Part shown: piece by piece, positions 40,061 through 53,889 of the stretch
How the letters are laid out: each line of letters opens with the position of its first letter
Numbering within the stretch: position 1 is the stretch's first letter
Source of the DNA: Schistosoma mansoni
Taxonomy: Eukaryota > Platyhelminthes > Trematoda > Strigeidida > Schistosomatidae
Length of the DNA stretch: 64,000 nt
Reading direction: 5' to 3'
Assembly: GCF_000237925.1 (NCBI RefSeq)
Contig: NC_031502.1
Span: 33,719,299-33,783,298, forward strand
Notes under the pieces: model-generated
Databases searched by the model: none
The model's input: only the letters and a program-made list of their open reading frames with translations
What the model was told of the DNA's origin: nothing
Translations under genes and position numbers: made by a program

Positions 40061-43000
40061 CCTTAAGAAAGTGCTTTATTCTTTCGATTCAACATATATA
40101 AAGAGTATCAGTTTATGTTATTTACTTCCAAAATTCTTACCGATGTTTTCTAATAAATACAAAACATAATCACAAAATTTAAACACTCTATCAATAAATG
40201 TGTAATGGATCTATTCCTTTCTTGTCAGTACTATAGAATAGTAATAGATAGTTGTCAAAACTCTAACGATACAATTTTTAAGATGGAGATTTTATTTGAA
40301 TCATTTAAAATATTACATTAAGTAATGTATAGTGAAATGAATATATTATTGTGAGAAACAATACCTAAAACAAGCAGCTTCTTGTTCTCCTGAATCATAT
40401 ACTTTTAAATATTCTTGTTTAGTTTAATATCTTTCATTTTTAATTGGAAACTTTAGTCCATGGGAAGGAAAAGTCAAGTTGTGAAGTGTTTAGTAATGCT
40501 GAATTTTTATATCAGTACACTTTTGGATTCAGACTGCTTTGATAATATGACCTTTTTTGCATATTGACTGATTTATGTCAAAATCACCATTAAAAGTTTA
40601 AAACAAATATAATTATTGTAAGCAAAGATGGACAGTGGCTAGAAGTGGAATCCAGGACGCGCGTTTCGTCCTATTTGGGACTTGTCAACTGGATATACCT
40701 TCATCTCATAGTTAATCTTCACTTTGGGACTCGAACCCAGTACCTTTCTCTTCAAATGCCATCACGTTATCCATTCAGCTACTGAATCCTGATAGCCATT
40801 TGCTTGTCCCAGAGTGAACATCAACTATGAGATTCAGGCACATCCAGCTGACGAGTCCCAAATAGGACGAAACGCGCGTCAAACTGGATTCCACTACTAG
40901 CCACTATCCATCTTTGCTTATAATGCTTGTGAATTAAGGCTATATCGAGGCAATACGCACAGTATGCACATATGAGAGACTGACCAGTTGCAGTTCTAAA
41001 CATCAATGGGAAGATTCAATCAAACAATACTAAGTGAATTTAAATATAATTATTTGTAACGTAAAAAGTGATCTTCAACCGAGTGGTATTTTTATAGAAC
41101 TTTATATACTAAATATTGCATTCACGATAAAATACAATCACACGAAGAGCTATTAACTATTGAAACTCAATACATTGTTGCTTAGTTTTAGTTTCAGTGT
41201 TAACAAAAGTATTCAACCTCAAGAGTTTTTAAGATCAATTCTACAATCCTTGTGACGGTGGAGTAAACATTATACCACACTAAAACTGTTAAAACTTTTC
41301 TACTGATTTATTTACATACATATAATCATTTTATATTCGCCTTCATTTCCTAAAATATGATGAAAAGTTACCATTACTAGTACTATGGTGTTCGCTATAA
41401 ATATTATGAATTGAAAGTGGGACGCTCACTAGTAGAAGATTGAAATCAAGAGAAGAGAAAGAAAAACAGGAGAAAATCGGAATAACAACAGGATTTGAAG
41501 ACAACTCAAGGAAAATATGCAAATAATGTATTTAGTGTATGATTTTTATATTTTACGAAGTCCCTATTTTGATTTTGCATAGAATAATAAATTGGTTTTT
41601 ACCATCAAGTCTTCATTCACTACACTTCAACTAAACAAATGTTTAATCTGATATAAGATTCGGTATCGTCAGAAACATAAAACAAGTAAAAGTAGTAATC
41701 TATTGGTCTGAATACTGTATTAAATAAAACTACAGTTGTCTAAACTACATCATTTAACTTGTTAGTCAATCCAGTTTTACTTTATAACTTAAGATCTAAT
41801 TATTAACTTGGTTTTTGTCAAAGTGAAAAATCATTCATCCAAATGAATTTGCCATTTAATACCGAATATGTAGTGAATGAGAACACAGAATATCTTAGTA
41901 AAATCTGAGAACCATACAGTAAATACTTTATTTGTAAAATGTTAATCAATTATCTCAAACTTGACTGTTGTTTCTGTAAATTGTCAATCAATCGTCTTAG
42001 ACTTCATTGTTCTTTAGTTTTCACACCAGTCATTCTTTGTTCTCGTTCTCTTTTCTTTGGCCTTCTTAACCATCTGCTACCAGGTATTTTACTTTGAATT
42101 GATGATACATACTACTTATATCTATCGACATCAATAGCACACACCGCAAATAATCCAGGAAATAATCAATTTTTTTTTAGTCCGATGATAATAAATAAAT
42201 TGCAAAATAGAATTTTCTGTAATGTTATAAAGCTGAATAAATGATTCTGTTTAAATTCTTGATAGATAAGAAATGTCATCATTGATTTAATTAGATCATG
42301 TGGGCACTTCTTATCAAAGGNNNNNNNNNNNNNNNNNNNNNNNNNNNNNNNNNNNNNNNNNNNNNNNNNNNNNNNNNNNNNNNNNNNNNNNNNNNNNNNN
42401 NNNNNNNNNNNNNNNNNNNNNNNNNNNNNNNNNNNNNNNNNNNNNNNNNNNNNNNNNNNNNNNNNNNNNNNNNNNNNNNNNNNNNNNNNNNNNNNNNNNN
42501 NNNNNNNNNNNNNNNNNNNNATAGCAATCTGGTTCAGCTTTTTCAAGGAATCCTATTTAATGAATAACTGTTTGTTTATAAATGTGACTTGATAAAATCA
42601 AATTGATGTAGTTATTCACATCTATTTCAATCCTAATAAAATCTTATTTTACATTTGTTAGATTATTAACTTAAATGATAATTAGAATGATAGTGTACAC
42701 AAATAATTATTTATATTTCATCCGTATATTTATGTAAGGCGCTAATGTTACAAAGTGTTTAACCTCTAGGTCTACCGCATAGTATGGAAAGTATTAAATA
42801 TCCCATTGATAGTAGTAACCACAGAAACTGTTTATTGTTTTATTACTCTATTTTGGTAATTAATAATAACCACAATGTATATTTTGATGACTAAACTAAT
42901 CATGATCACTGTCTTTGATTGATAAATATTTATTATTATTTTTAGTTATGTAATCTATTCCACTGTTATCATTGACTCATAAACTGCCTTGATTGGTTTA

Positions 43001-46000
43001 ATAATTTCGTATATGCATATAAATATTACTGTATATTAGATTAAAGCCTAATGAGGATCTAATAGAAAACAATATTGTTCGCTTATATAACTCGATGGCG
43101 TTTGAAGCGAAAGTTACTTGGTTCGAGTCCCAGTGTGAACATCAACTCTGAGATACAGGTACATTCAGCTGACGAGTCCCAAGTAGGACGAAACGCGCGT
43201 CCTGGATTTCACTGCTAGCCACTATCCATCTTTGCTTACAACGCTTGTATATGTTGTTCTAAATCACAATATGGGAATTTTCCAAATTTCTTAATTCATC
43301 AATTATTTTATACATGCGAAGTTAAAATACGGTGAAATGAAATAAATATTTATAATTAGAATTGTTTATTGTCTGGTTGTTAAAAGTTCCGGTTATAAAG
43401 CAATTTATTTAAGTAGTTGAACTAGATTAGTTCTAGTGCTTCCAGGTTTTCCTTGGTGGTCTAGCTTCAATTGACTCATGCTTTCAACTATGAAAATATT
43501 TTTTTTCATTTAATCACTTTTATTTTATTTGTCAGATAATGAATTAAGAGCAAAATTTTTGTATCAAATACTAATGATCCTACTTAAATCTGATCTACGT
43601 TAAGTTACTTTGTTAGTTATCAAATTTAATTATGAATTATATAATGTGTGGGTGACCCGAGTCAAGTTCATCTTCTTCTTCAATCTATTCAAGTTCATAT
43701 ATTGTTTAAGTCTATGGGCTGGGTATCCATACCATACAAACTAATGAAATGTTTTCATTTTACACAATCTAGTGTAGTCGATATTATTAAGGATGGATTT
43801 TTTCGACTTATTCAGGAGTCGTCTGGCTAAAGGCCTTCAGTGACAAAGTGAGATGTGTTTATAATAAGTTGTTATAAGTAAGATTATATATTCTGTCACG
43901 TTAAATCGAATGGGGAATAATGTGAATTTTTAAGAATTATATTCGTAATTTTGTGCTAACTAAATATTTTTACCATCTACAGATTGTAAGTTTATATAGA
44001 GACAGGATTTAATTTTATCACTGCTTAAGAAGAAATAAAAAAACTCATCGGTAGTTTTGATTTATATCATGAATGGGTCGACGTTAGACAACTATTGGAA
44101 ATATGGAAACACTGGATGACCGTCCCGTCCTAGTATGGGACTCCTCGGGAATGCGCATCCTCTATCCCGCAATCTGGATTCGAAATCAGGAGCTTCGGTT
44201 TCGCGCGCGAACGCCTAACCTCTAGACCACTGAACCAGCAGGCATACAAAGGTGTTAATGTCTAACTTCAACCAATCCACGAAATTGCGCCACCGTCCAC
44301 TGTTGTCTTCAGTGAGTAACTGTCTCACAACAAACACGGTCGGACTCCACCGGTCATCAGGAAGTCATCTTGAAGCCAGTCACTAGTGAGCAGATTGTGA
44401 TGTTTTTTTCTTTTTTTAAATCATATTCTTATATTAACTAATTATATAAATATTTATTAGGTATATTTATCGTCATTTGGTCATTTGTACTCTTGAATAA
44501 TTTGATTAACTAATTTTTAACAAAAAGTGGATTGAAATACAAAAATGATACTAAGACATTAGTCTTATTCCTAAAAATTCCATATATAATATCAATAAGA
44601 AACTATCACCTTCATTCAAAAAAATACTTTGATGATAATTTGGAGTGGATACTCTTCAAAAAGAGATTTTTAACTAAGAACGTTTAATATCACTCTTAGG
44701 ATAATTTAAGCACAATCCAGAAAATAAAAACAAGTTTACAATGTTTTGTTAGTAAAGCATGTTTGTATTTAACACAGTAGCTTTTTGAACAGCTGTGATC
44801 AGGTATTGACTCCAATACTTTCAGGGAATTTTACTCATACTTAACCTTCAATCAATAAGTTGATATCTGCTGGTTTGAATTTCTATATTCAGATAATTCG
44901 TTATATTATGCTACTTACATGTGAAGATAAGTTAACATAAAATAAGATTTATCAGTAAACATTTCAAAGATCCTTTTCTATTTTTCTGATTTTCAAAATT
45001 TAAATAGTTTGCGACTATCAAATAAGTCTAGCAAGCAATACAACCTATTTTGAATTTTTAATTATGAAGCTTCGTAACGTCAATTTACACTATGTGGAAA
45101 ATATTTTGGTAATATTAATTTAGATTATTAAATATTTGATTTCAATGAAACTTTAGTTTATAGTTAATTAGTTTAAATCAATTCTAAGGATGGTTATTTT
45201 TATGTATCATACCTGGTCAGATCGTATTTACCAAATGAGGTCAGTGTTATGTTATCAAATAATAACTGCGATGAAAGTGAAATCATGAATTTACTTATTT
45301 ATTTATTTGAATACATAAATATTGGTACAAAGGGGCACCGACTACATATGCGCCACATAAGTCACTTGGTTTGTGTGATATTGCCCGGGTGCCCAAACCA
45401 AGGCAGGTAGTTTTCTTAGGGGACCACATCCGGAACCTTCGACCTAAATGTCTGATCCACAAGGCAGTGGAGCAACGTAAGAAGATGGAGTCTCGTGGTA
45501 GCCTGTGAACAACGATTGGTTCATACGCCATTTGTTCCGTCAGGATCCTGGATCCCATGTGCATCATTGGTTTGGAATCAGGGTTTTTCAGCTTCACTAG
45601 GTGGATCCTTCGGGTCTACCAGTTCGGTTAAAACGCCGGACATTCGCTTTATGTCCTCTCAATTCCCTAAACAATACCCCCACTACAAGAAGGAAGTGAG
45701 TAGGACTTCCCTGACAGTGGCTGTATACACATGGCCTTGTGAGAGCAATTGGAGAGGGAGAGCTGATTCTTCCCATCTTCGGCTGTACCTGTGTATTTGA
45801 TGGATGTAGCTCTTGGCACTCTGAACTCTGAAATCATGAATAAACTCAACTTTATGCCTAAAATCTAAAGACTTCTCTGCATATTCTTCAACTTAATGAT
45901 CAATGAAACAATACCGATTATCGAATATTAGTAAGCTGTTAATGCAATGTAATTTAAAACTGAACAAATGATGATACCTGATTCGCAGTTTTAAAAGCTT

Positions 46001-49000
46001 TAAGTAAANNNNNNNNNNNNNNNNNNNNNNNNNNNNNNNNNNNNNNNNNNNNNNNNNNNNNNNNNNNNNNNNNNNNNNNNNNNNNNNNNNNNNNNNNNNN
46101 NNNNNNNNNNNNNNNNNNNNNNNNNNNNNNNNNNNNNNNNNNNNNNNNNNNNNNNNNNNNNNNNNNNNNNNNNNNNNNNNNNNNNNNNNNNNNNNNNNNN
46201 NNNNNNNNTACCAGGTATTTTACTTTGAATTGATGATACATACTACTTATATCTATCGACATCAATAGCACACACCGCAAATAATCCAGGAAATAATCAA
46301 TTTTTTTTTAGTCCGATGATAATAAATAAATTGCAAAATAGAATTTTCTGTAATGTTATAAAGCTGAATAAATGATTCTGTTTAAATTCTTGATAGATAA
46401 GAAATGTCATCATTGATTTAATTAGATCATGTGGGCACTTCTTATCAAAGGATTTTCAAATAGTGGACTTTAAAAAGTAGTTTTCATTTCTTTTTAAATT
46501 TTACAAATAGTATTGTGCGGTTAATATGATCACTCGTTGATAGAGCTATGCTCATTGACAATCATTAGAAGTTCATGTTTACTTAACGATTACAATTAAA
46601 TTCATTTTATTATGTCCTTGTGCGAATATAGAAGAAAACCCTTCCATGTATACTGTACCACATGACTATTCTATTGTTTCTCCATTATATATATCGTTTT
46701 ATTCTCTTCTTGTCTGTATTTACACATAAGTGTTACCCTTTTCGTTTGTTTGGAACTGTTATTATTATTATGTTGAGGTCAATGCTTCGATGACGTTGAG
46801 ATTTTTGATTGCAGTTATACTTTTGTTTCACTTGAAATTCTGATTTCGAGCGGCTGCCATATTGGGTGACCATGTTCTTGATTGACTCCTTTTGATTTAT
46901 TTGACTCGATCTATTCTTGGTCAGATAGATATTTACTCCCCTAGTTGTTAGGAAATATTTATATTAACTTTTAACTTTATAGTGGTCTGATTGGTGGTAT
47001 TTTAGATTTTTCAGCAGCGCGTTGTTTCTGGGTTGCCAGAATCCTTTTTACTGATTCTCAATCGATATTAAAGGTTTGGTGTTGTAATAGTGATTGCACC
47101 TGTTAAAGAAAGCATTGTTCAGGAATGCAACTTATTTCGTATAGATATATCCATTTAGTACCACTAGTCCTCATTGTTTTGTACGGATTCTCATTTTACT
47201 AAACAATACTTATTGTGAAGTATTGACTGTTGATATTACCTTAACCTAGGCGCACCACTAAATTTTCCTCCGGTTTAGATTTAGATTTTACAATTACCTC
47301 TTTGGTAACATTCCATTTTGGATGGATTGTTGGTTAAAGTTTAAAAAATATTCTAACTTCTTTTTTTCGTACACTTACTTAAACCTTTTACCCCTCATGG
47401 AGCATAAGTCACTGACCGGAATTCTCTGACCAACTTTTTCCTGAGCTTTGCTCTCCAGTTGTCACTAAGTGCTAACCAGAAAAAATCTTTCTTTTTCTCA
47501 TATATATCTTACTAATATGTATAATAGTATACATTTTGATCATATCCTATTTATCAGTCCCATATTGTTCTCATTAGATAAATTATCTTTAAGTTAAAGT
47601 ATAATAGCTCTTGATCTTTTCACCTAGATATTAATTTATATTTATAACATGAACGACAATCTTTAATGTACTAAAATATAATGAAAATTTTGTAATTTTA
47701 ACTTTACAAATTTGCAAATGTAGAAAACTGTTTCACTGTGACTCTTTCCCCCTCCCAACAATTAAATACACATTCATATAAGCCGTTAGTGACTACTTAA
47801 GGATGCTTTTAAAATAGATAAATAAAGTACCATTAACTTTGTAAAGTTGTTACCCATTTTTTTAGGAAAGCATAATTAAGGGAATAGCTTAAAAATACTT
47901 TTATTTGTATATCTGTATATACATACATATCATAGCTTGGTTTTTTCATTTCTAACATTCAAAATAAAACTTTATGTAAAATTACTTAAATGACTCTAGA
48001 GAATTTATGTTAATTTTATTTTTATTCTATAATCTACATAGCTTCTAGTGTTATCAAGATCATATGAAAATAAGCTATAGGGAACAATGATAAATCGATT
48101 TGAAATTTCGATTCTAACTGAAAAGTTATACTACTGAATAAACTGAGTAGTAAATAGTCATTCTCTCAAAATTGAAGCTATTGGCAATGACATTCAAATC
48201 TTTTGGATACTAATATACTGAAATCATCTGAAGAAAGCACTGGAAAACTATTTCTTTCTAGTTTGATACTCCTCAGTGGTGTACATCTTTGACTTCACAT
48301 GGTGTCAAACGTAGTATTATAATGTCTCATGGTTAGCATTCATTAAGAGTACGAAACTAAAACAAAGCAGCTTCCTTATTCCTTTCGGTTTCCAATAATT
48401 CTTATTTTGATATCACTCCTTAATGAAATCCACAATAGGGCTTGAGAAATCTTTACAAATCAGCTAACTGGATTTTTGTCTTATATGTCTGATTATAGCT
48501 GTTTAGATATAGCTCAGGGTCGTGAATAATTCATATTTCTTAAACTAACTTTTCGATGTTTGGTCAAAATTTAGTCTGTCACTTTGAAACCACAAACTGA
48601 TTACTTGAAAGTTACTCGGTTTGTCCAATATTTTGAGGTATTTTACAATGTCTTTAAATTGATTTTCTCGATGTAATTAACATGCCTATAAGTATATTAG
48701 ATCCATAAACTGGGTTCATTCCTTCAGTATTTTTTATAATGGAATTGGAATTTTAAACTGATAAGCAGTTATGAATAAAAAATTTTAGGGAGTGTCTATT
48801 ATTTATCAGATTTGACTAAAATGCACTTGACGATACTGCTGTTTGTTTTAGAAGTCGAATTTTCAAGAGTTTAAATTAGTAAATATTTTCATAATTTGCA
48901 GCTAAAAATGGTATTAAAGAGACATTCCACTTCGAGAAGGTATCTATTTATTTCATATTACTAAAAGATATATGATTATATCAGGTTTAGTGATTCCATG

Positions 49001-52000
49001 CACTAACTTAAAACAGATAGCAATAACTAATTCTGTGAGATTTAATATTAACCTGTTTCATTTATCGTTACATTTTAAAATTTGTTAATAATAATTTTCC
49101 ACTTTGCACCTAACATTATGAACAAAATACTGGTGAACCAATATGAATTTTCATCATAAACTACGATGTAATTGAATGATTATTATCCCGGATGGACATC
49201 GGTTAAACAAACATCAAAAGCCAGGAATCACTGCACAACTTTTCCATCTTATTACGAGACTATTCAAAAGTACGCATACTACTGAGAGTCAAACCCAGGA
49301 TCTTCAGATTTCATGGCAAACAATTAGCTTCCATCATTATCCGCAATAATAATAGTAATAATAACCATGTTCTCGCCACCGGCTGGTCTCATGAGGCCAT
49401 GTCCATAGTTCTAACGGGATAACGTACGATTGGAAAATAACCATATTGAGATTAAGCCAGTTACTCATTACTGACATCGGAAGATGGATGAGTTGATTGG
49501 TTGAGTTAATTGAAGTCAAACATGTAAACAACGGAATACCGAATCAGTGATATAGAAACTAAGCACTCCTCATTAAACATGAAAATCCTGGGTTCGAATA
49601 CCGGCGAGACGCATACTAGTGAGAAGCTTCATACTAGGACGAAACAGCTGTCCAGTGATTCTTAGTTTTCGATGTTTGTATGACTGATATTAGTCTGCAA
49701 GATAAATTACAAAATTAAACAGTCTTCACAAATCGTTTGTATGATGTAATTCTTCATAAAAGATCTTTTGTTAATTTAGGCCACTAGAAACATAATAACC
49801 AAAGATGGATAGTGGCCAGCTGTGGGATCGAGGACGCACGTTTCTTCTTATTTGGGACTCGTCAGTTGGATGTACCTGCACCTCAAATTTGATATTCACT
49901 CTGGGACTCGAATCCAGTGCCATTCACTCCAAACTCTGTCATGTTATCCACTCAGCTACTGAGTCCTGATAGCAACTTGCTTGTGCAATCGGATGAAGTT
50001 TAAATTCACTTAGTATTGTTTGATTGAATCTTCCCATGGATGTTTAGGACTGCAATCGATTAGTCTCTTATTGTCATATATGCATGCTGTGCGTATTGCC
50101 TCGATATAGTCTTAACTCACAAACACCATAAGGAAAGAGGATAGTGGCTAGCAGTGGAAACGCGCGTCCTGGATTCCACTGCTAGCCACATCCGTCTACT
50201 ATTTACAACACGCATACCCTTCAACATATTATTTATTAAGTTTTAAAAACATCGAACCATTGATATCATTTGCTGTAAGAATAGTGCACAGGAAATATTT
50301 ATTCCTTGAAATTATAAATGATGATACGTTTGATTATTGTTATAATATCACGAGGGGTTTTGTGAAGATTTTAGTAATGTTATGGTTGAATTCATGAGTC
50401 AATTGAATCTAGACCATTATGGAAAACTTGGGGAGGTATTTCTTGAAGTTTTAGTGATAAGAAGTGACCAGTTGAGTTCAACCGCGTCTGTTATGAGATA
50501 GTAACTCATTGAAGACAATGGTGGATGTGTCGCTCAGTTTTGTGGATCGGTTGAAGTCAAACATTAACACCGTTGGATGATGGCTCAGTGGTCTCGAGGT
50601 TTAGCGTGTGCGCGCTCGACCGATAGATCCCGGGTTTGAATCTCACTAAGTGGGATCGTGGATGTGCACTGTTGAGAAGTCCCACAATATGACGAAACGG
50701 CCGTCCAGTGCTTCCAGGTTTTCTATGGTGGTCTAGCTTCAAATGACTCATGAATTCAACTACAAAATTGTTATAAAAGCAACTAGTTTATATTGTTAAA
50801 TTGTAAAACGAAAGCAATTATGCTGAATTGAAAACATAATTCGTACTAACTCTTTGTAAAATTATTCTTACTCCTTAGTATAATTATTAATGAATAATAA
50901 AAAAAATTTTTTTAAACTCACATTTGCGTATTTCAGTAAATGAACATCGTACTGAATTCATGTACAATGGTAAATATTCGTTTAAATAGATAATTGTAAC
51001 GATTACATTGGCGACTAACTTTATCATTGTTATAGTACATAAGAATACAAATATACATATATCATACATTACACAAACTTACCCTAATTTTAGGTGGCGG
51101 TGGTGACTTTTTGACTTCACTAAAATTTGTAAAAAGAAAATTGATAAGCATGAAATGTTATACATTTTCATTTAAGCATAACTCTTGATATAATTTTTTT
51201 CACGAAAAATTTTGTACTTTATTGTCCAAGTATGTATATGTTGTAGCATAGAAATGGAAACAATGAATGTCGTCTGTAATTCAACCAGTTTTTGGATATT
51301 TGTTGATTATTATTATTAATAATTGAAACTTTTTTTCCAGTAATACAATACAGTCACCAAGTTATTTATTGAAACAATGTGATTCAATTGTTTAATAATA
51401 TTTTTATACATAAGTGAGAAAATCAACCTTAGATCTCAAATCTTTTGGAACATATTTCTTGGAACGATAAGCTTCACGCTGGGGAAGTTTTTGCGCCTGA
51501 TGAATAACTGTATATACACGAGCCCCCGAATTCCCTGGTACGGCCGGGAGTGGGCAGAGTCCGCTCTCCCTCTCGAAATACTCTCACATGGCCACGCGTA
51601 TATTGCTTCTGCCAGGGAAGTCCTAATCATTGCCTTCTCGTGGCGAAGGGGTTGTCTACGAAATTGAGAAGACGAAAAGCGAATATCCGGCGCTTTAACC
51701 GAGTTGGTGGACACGGAAAGTCCATCTGTGGGAGTTGGAAAACCCTGGTTCCAAACCAATGGTGCACATGAGCTCAAGTATCTTAAGGGAACGAATGGAG
51801 TATGAATCGATCGTTGGTCACCGGCTACCATGGGACTGCATCTCCTCACGATGCTCCACTGTCTTGTGGATCAGACCTTTAGGTCAAAGGATCCGAATGT
51901 GGCCCCCTAAGAAAACCACCTGCTTCAGTCTGGGCACCTGCGCAGTATCATAGCCCGCACACCAATCAAATGAGATTTGTGTGGCGCATATGTATTCGGT

Positions 52001-53843
52001 GCCCCTTTTTACCAATATTTATGTGTTTAGATAAATAATAAACAATACAACCTTAGGAATTAAACTTTATCGCTAATGTTAGTAATTGATAAAGTGAATA
52101 TTTAATAGAATGGGGTTTTTCTAAGTTGAAATCATGAGTCAATTGAAGCTAGACCACCATCGAAAACCTGGAAGCACTGGACGGCCGATAGGTCCCGGGT
52201 TTGAATCCCCTCGGGTGGGATCGTGGATACGCACTGCTGAGGAGTCTCATACTAGGACGAAACGGTCGTCCAGTGTTTTTAAGTTTTCCATGTTAGTCTA
52301 GCTTTTATTGGTCCATGAATTCAACTGTAAACATTTTACTTCTAAAAGAAATTTAGTCTTAGTTTTTAATATTTGGATATTAATCCTTCAATTCTCGAAT
52401 TAGAGAATAAAGATTATATAACAGTATTGAAAAAGAAACTTTTTACATCCCGTTATTTAAATGAATGGATTCGTTCTACATGAATCATCGCTTAATAAAC
52501 TCTCCAATCCATCAATCTTTATTTCAATAGTTTACTTTTAACTACTTAAAATTCAGGTTATTTAATCAAAATAAAGAAATGAAACAAACATGACATGTAT
52601 AGAAAGGTATAAGTTGAAATAGGGAGTGTTGAAACAAAACGGAAACAAGTGATTAAATTTTTGATTTCAATCTATTGAAACATTTTTCTAGTACAGATAA
52701 CTATAATTTCATATTAAAAGAATTTCGTTAGTTGGGAATTATGTAATAAGTAGTCATTTATGTAATAAGTTATGCAAGATATTTACTAATATTCGTATTA
52801 ATAATATACATTGCATACGCCTATGTTTTAATTGTCAAAATAACTACTGATATGATTTAGATATTTTTATGTAGTACGTAAGCGTGTGTAATGATATCAT
52901 AATAATTGATCAATAAGCAAAGTGACGGCCAAGAGGCCTGATGAAACCAAAACGAAGTAGGGAAAATATCTTCTTCCAATTATCTCGAAACCATAATACG
53001 AAGTGATTGTACCCCAGATGACTTAATTAAAATCAACACTGAAAAGCCATGATCCTCATTGATAAAGATACAACCGGTAATAAAATACAAAAAAAATGTC
53101 TCAAGACGAAGCTGCGGTTGGTGGACTCTTCAATAATCGCCATCCTAATATGTGAACTAGAATCGATCGCTCTAAAAAATGGAAAACATGAACTGAACAT
53201 GTTGTATACCGCACACATAAAGGACGAAACAAATTAATGGTGAGGTTTTTAAATGGCAATATAAATGATCATCTTAGTATTAGACAAGTTGATACCAAGA
53301 TTTGGGTAGGACAATTAAAATTAGGCATAGAACAACTTAAAGGATTGCTCCCTTTAAAGTGAATTACTAATTCAACTAAGATTAAACAGATCGGCAATGA
53401 TCATTAAAATCCTAGACTGATAGAGAAATGTGGATTAATATATGAATGTGAAAACACCAAATATAATAGAAACTTTGGAATAATTAAAAAAAGGAATCGT
53501 CAACTTACAATCTATCACCAAGCGAAATCAACAGATGTAGCATCCCTAAGGGATTACAAATCCCCTCATAAAGAGTGCTTTAAAACGTATAAAACTACTG
53601 AATGGATGAAAAGGCACCTTCAAAACTGTCATTCTGATTTGACTCAGCCTCAGTATAATAACTCAACAATATAGTTTTCAGCAGCTCAACTATAAAATGG
53701 CGCCCCGCTAAACACAAGTGACCTAAAACACCAATGTCCATGCTTTGAGAATGAACAGAAAATGCCTACCAAAAAGACATCATCAATCAGTGGTATAAGG
53801 TACATCGATGGTTAGCAATAACCGGATAGGAAGTAAGACCAAG

Positions 53844-53889
<46 letters not shown>

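Larger units (their letters stand above)
42521..46008. repeat. Near-identical duplicate of 35788-37788 that bridges its gap
   Basis: 42521-43271 matches 35788-36539 with one 1-bp deletion. 44959-46008 matches 36740-37788 with one 1-bp insertion near 45871. 43272-44958 is the sequence missing in the 36540 gap. Both ends are 200-N gaps. This is most likely a separately assembled haplotype contig. Confidence 0.9.
35098..51082 (-). other. SPATA1-like intron (about 16 kb, with gaps and a false duplication)
   Basis: AT-rich and repeat-filled: families A, B and C, four 200-N gaps, and the repeated block described separately. At 35290-35520 an old family B-like relic may be present (-). No coding exon was recognised. 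True length is probably about 2-4 kb less than shown. Confidence 0.6.

Noticed and set aside
52928-52960. Hammerhead-like CCTGATGAAACC...CGAAGT
   Set aside because: There is no proper stem II, the GAAA box is wrong, and there is no stem III/cleavage triplet; probably chance.
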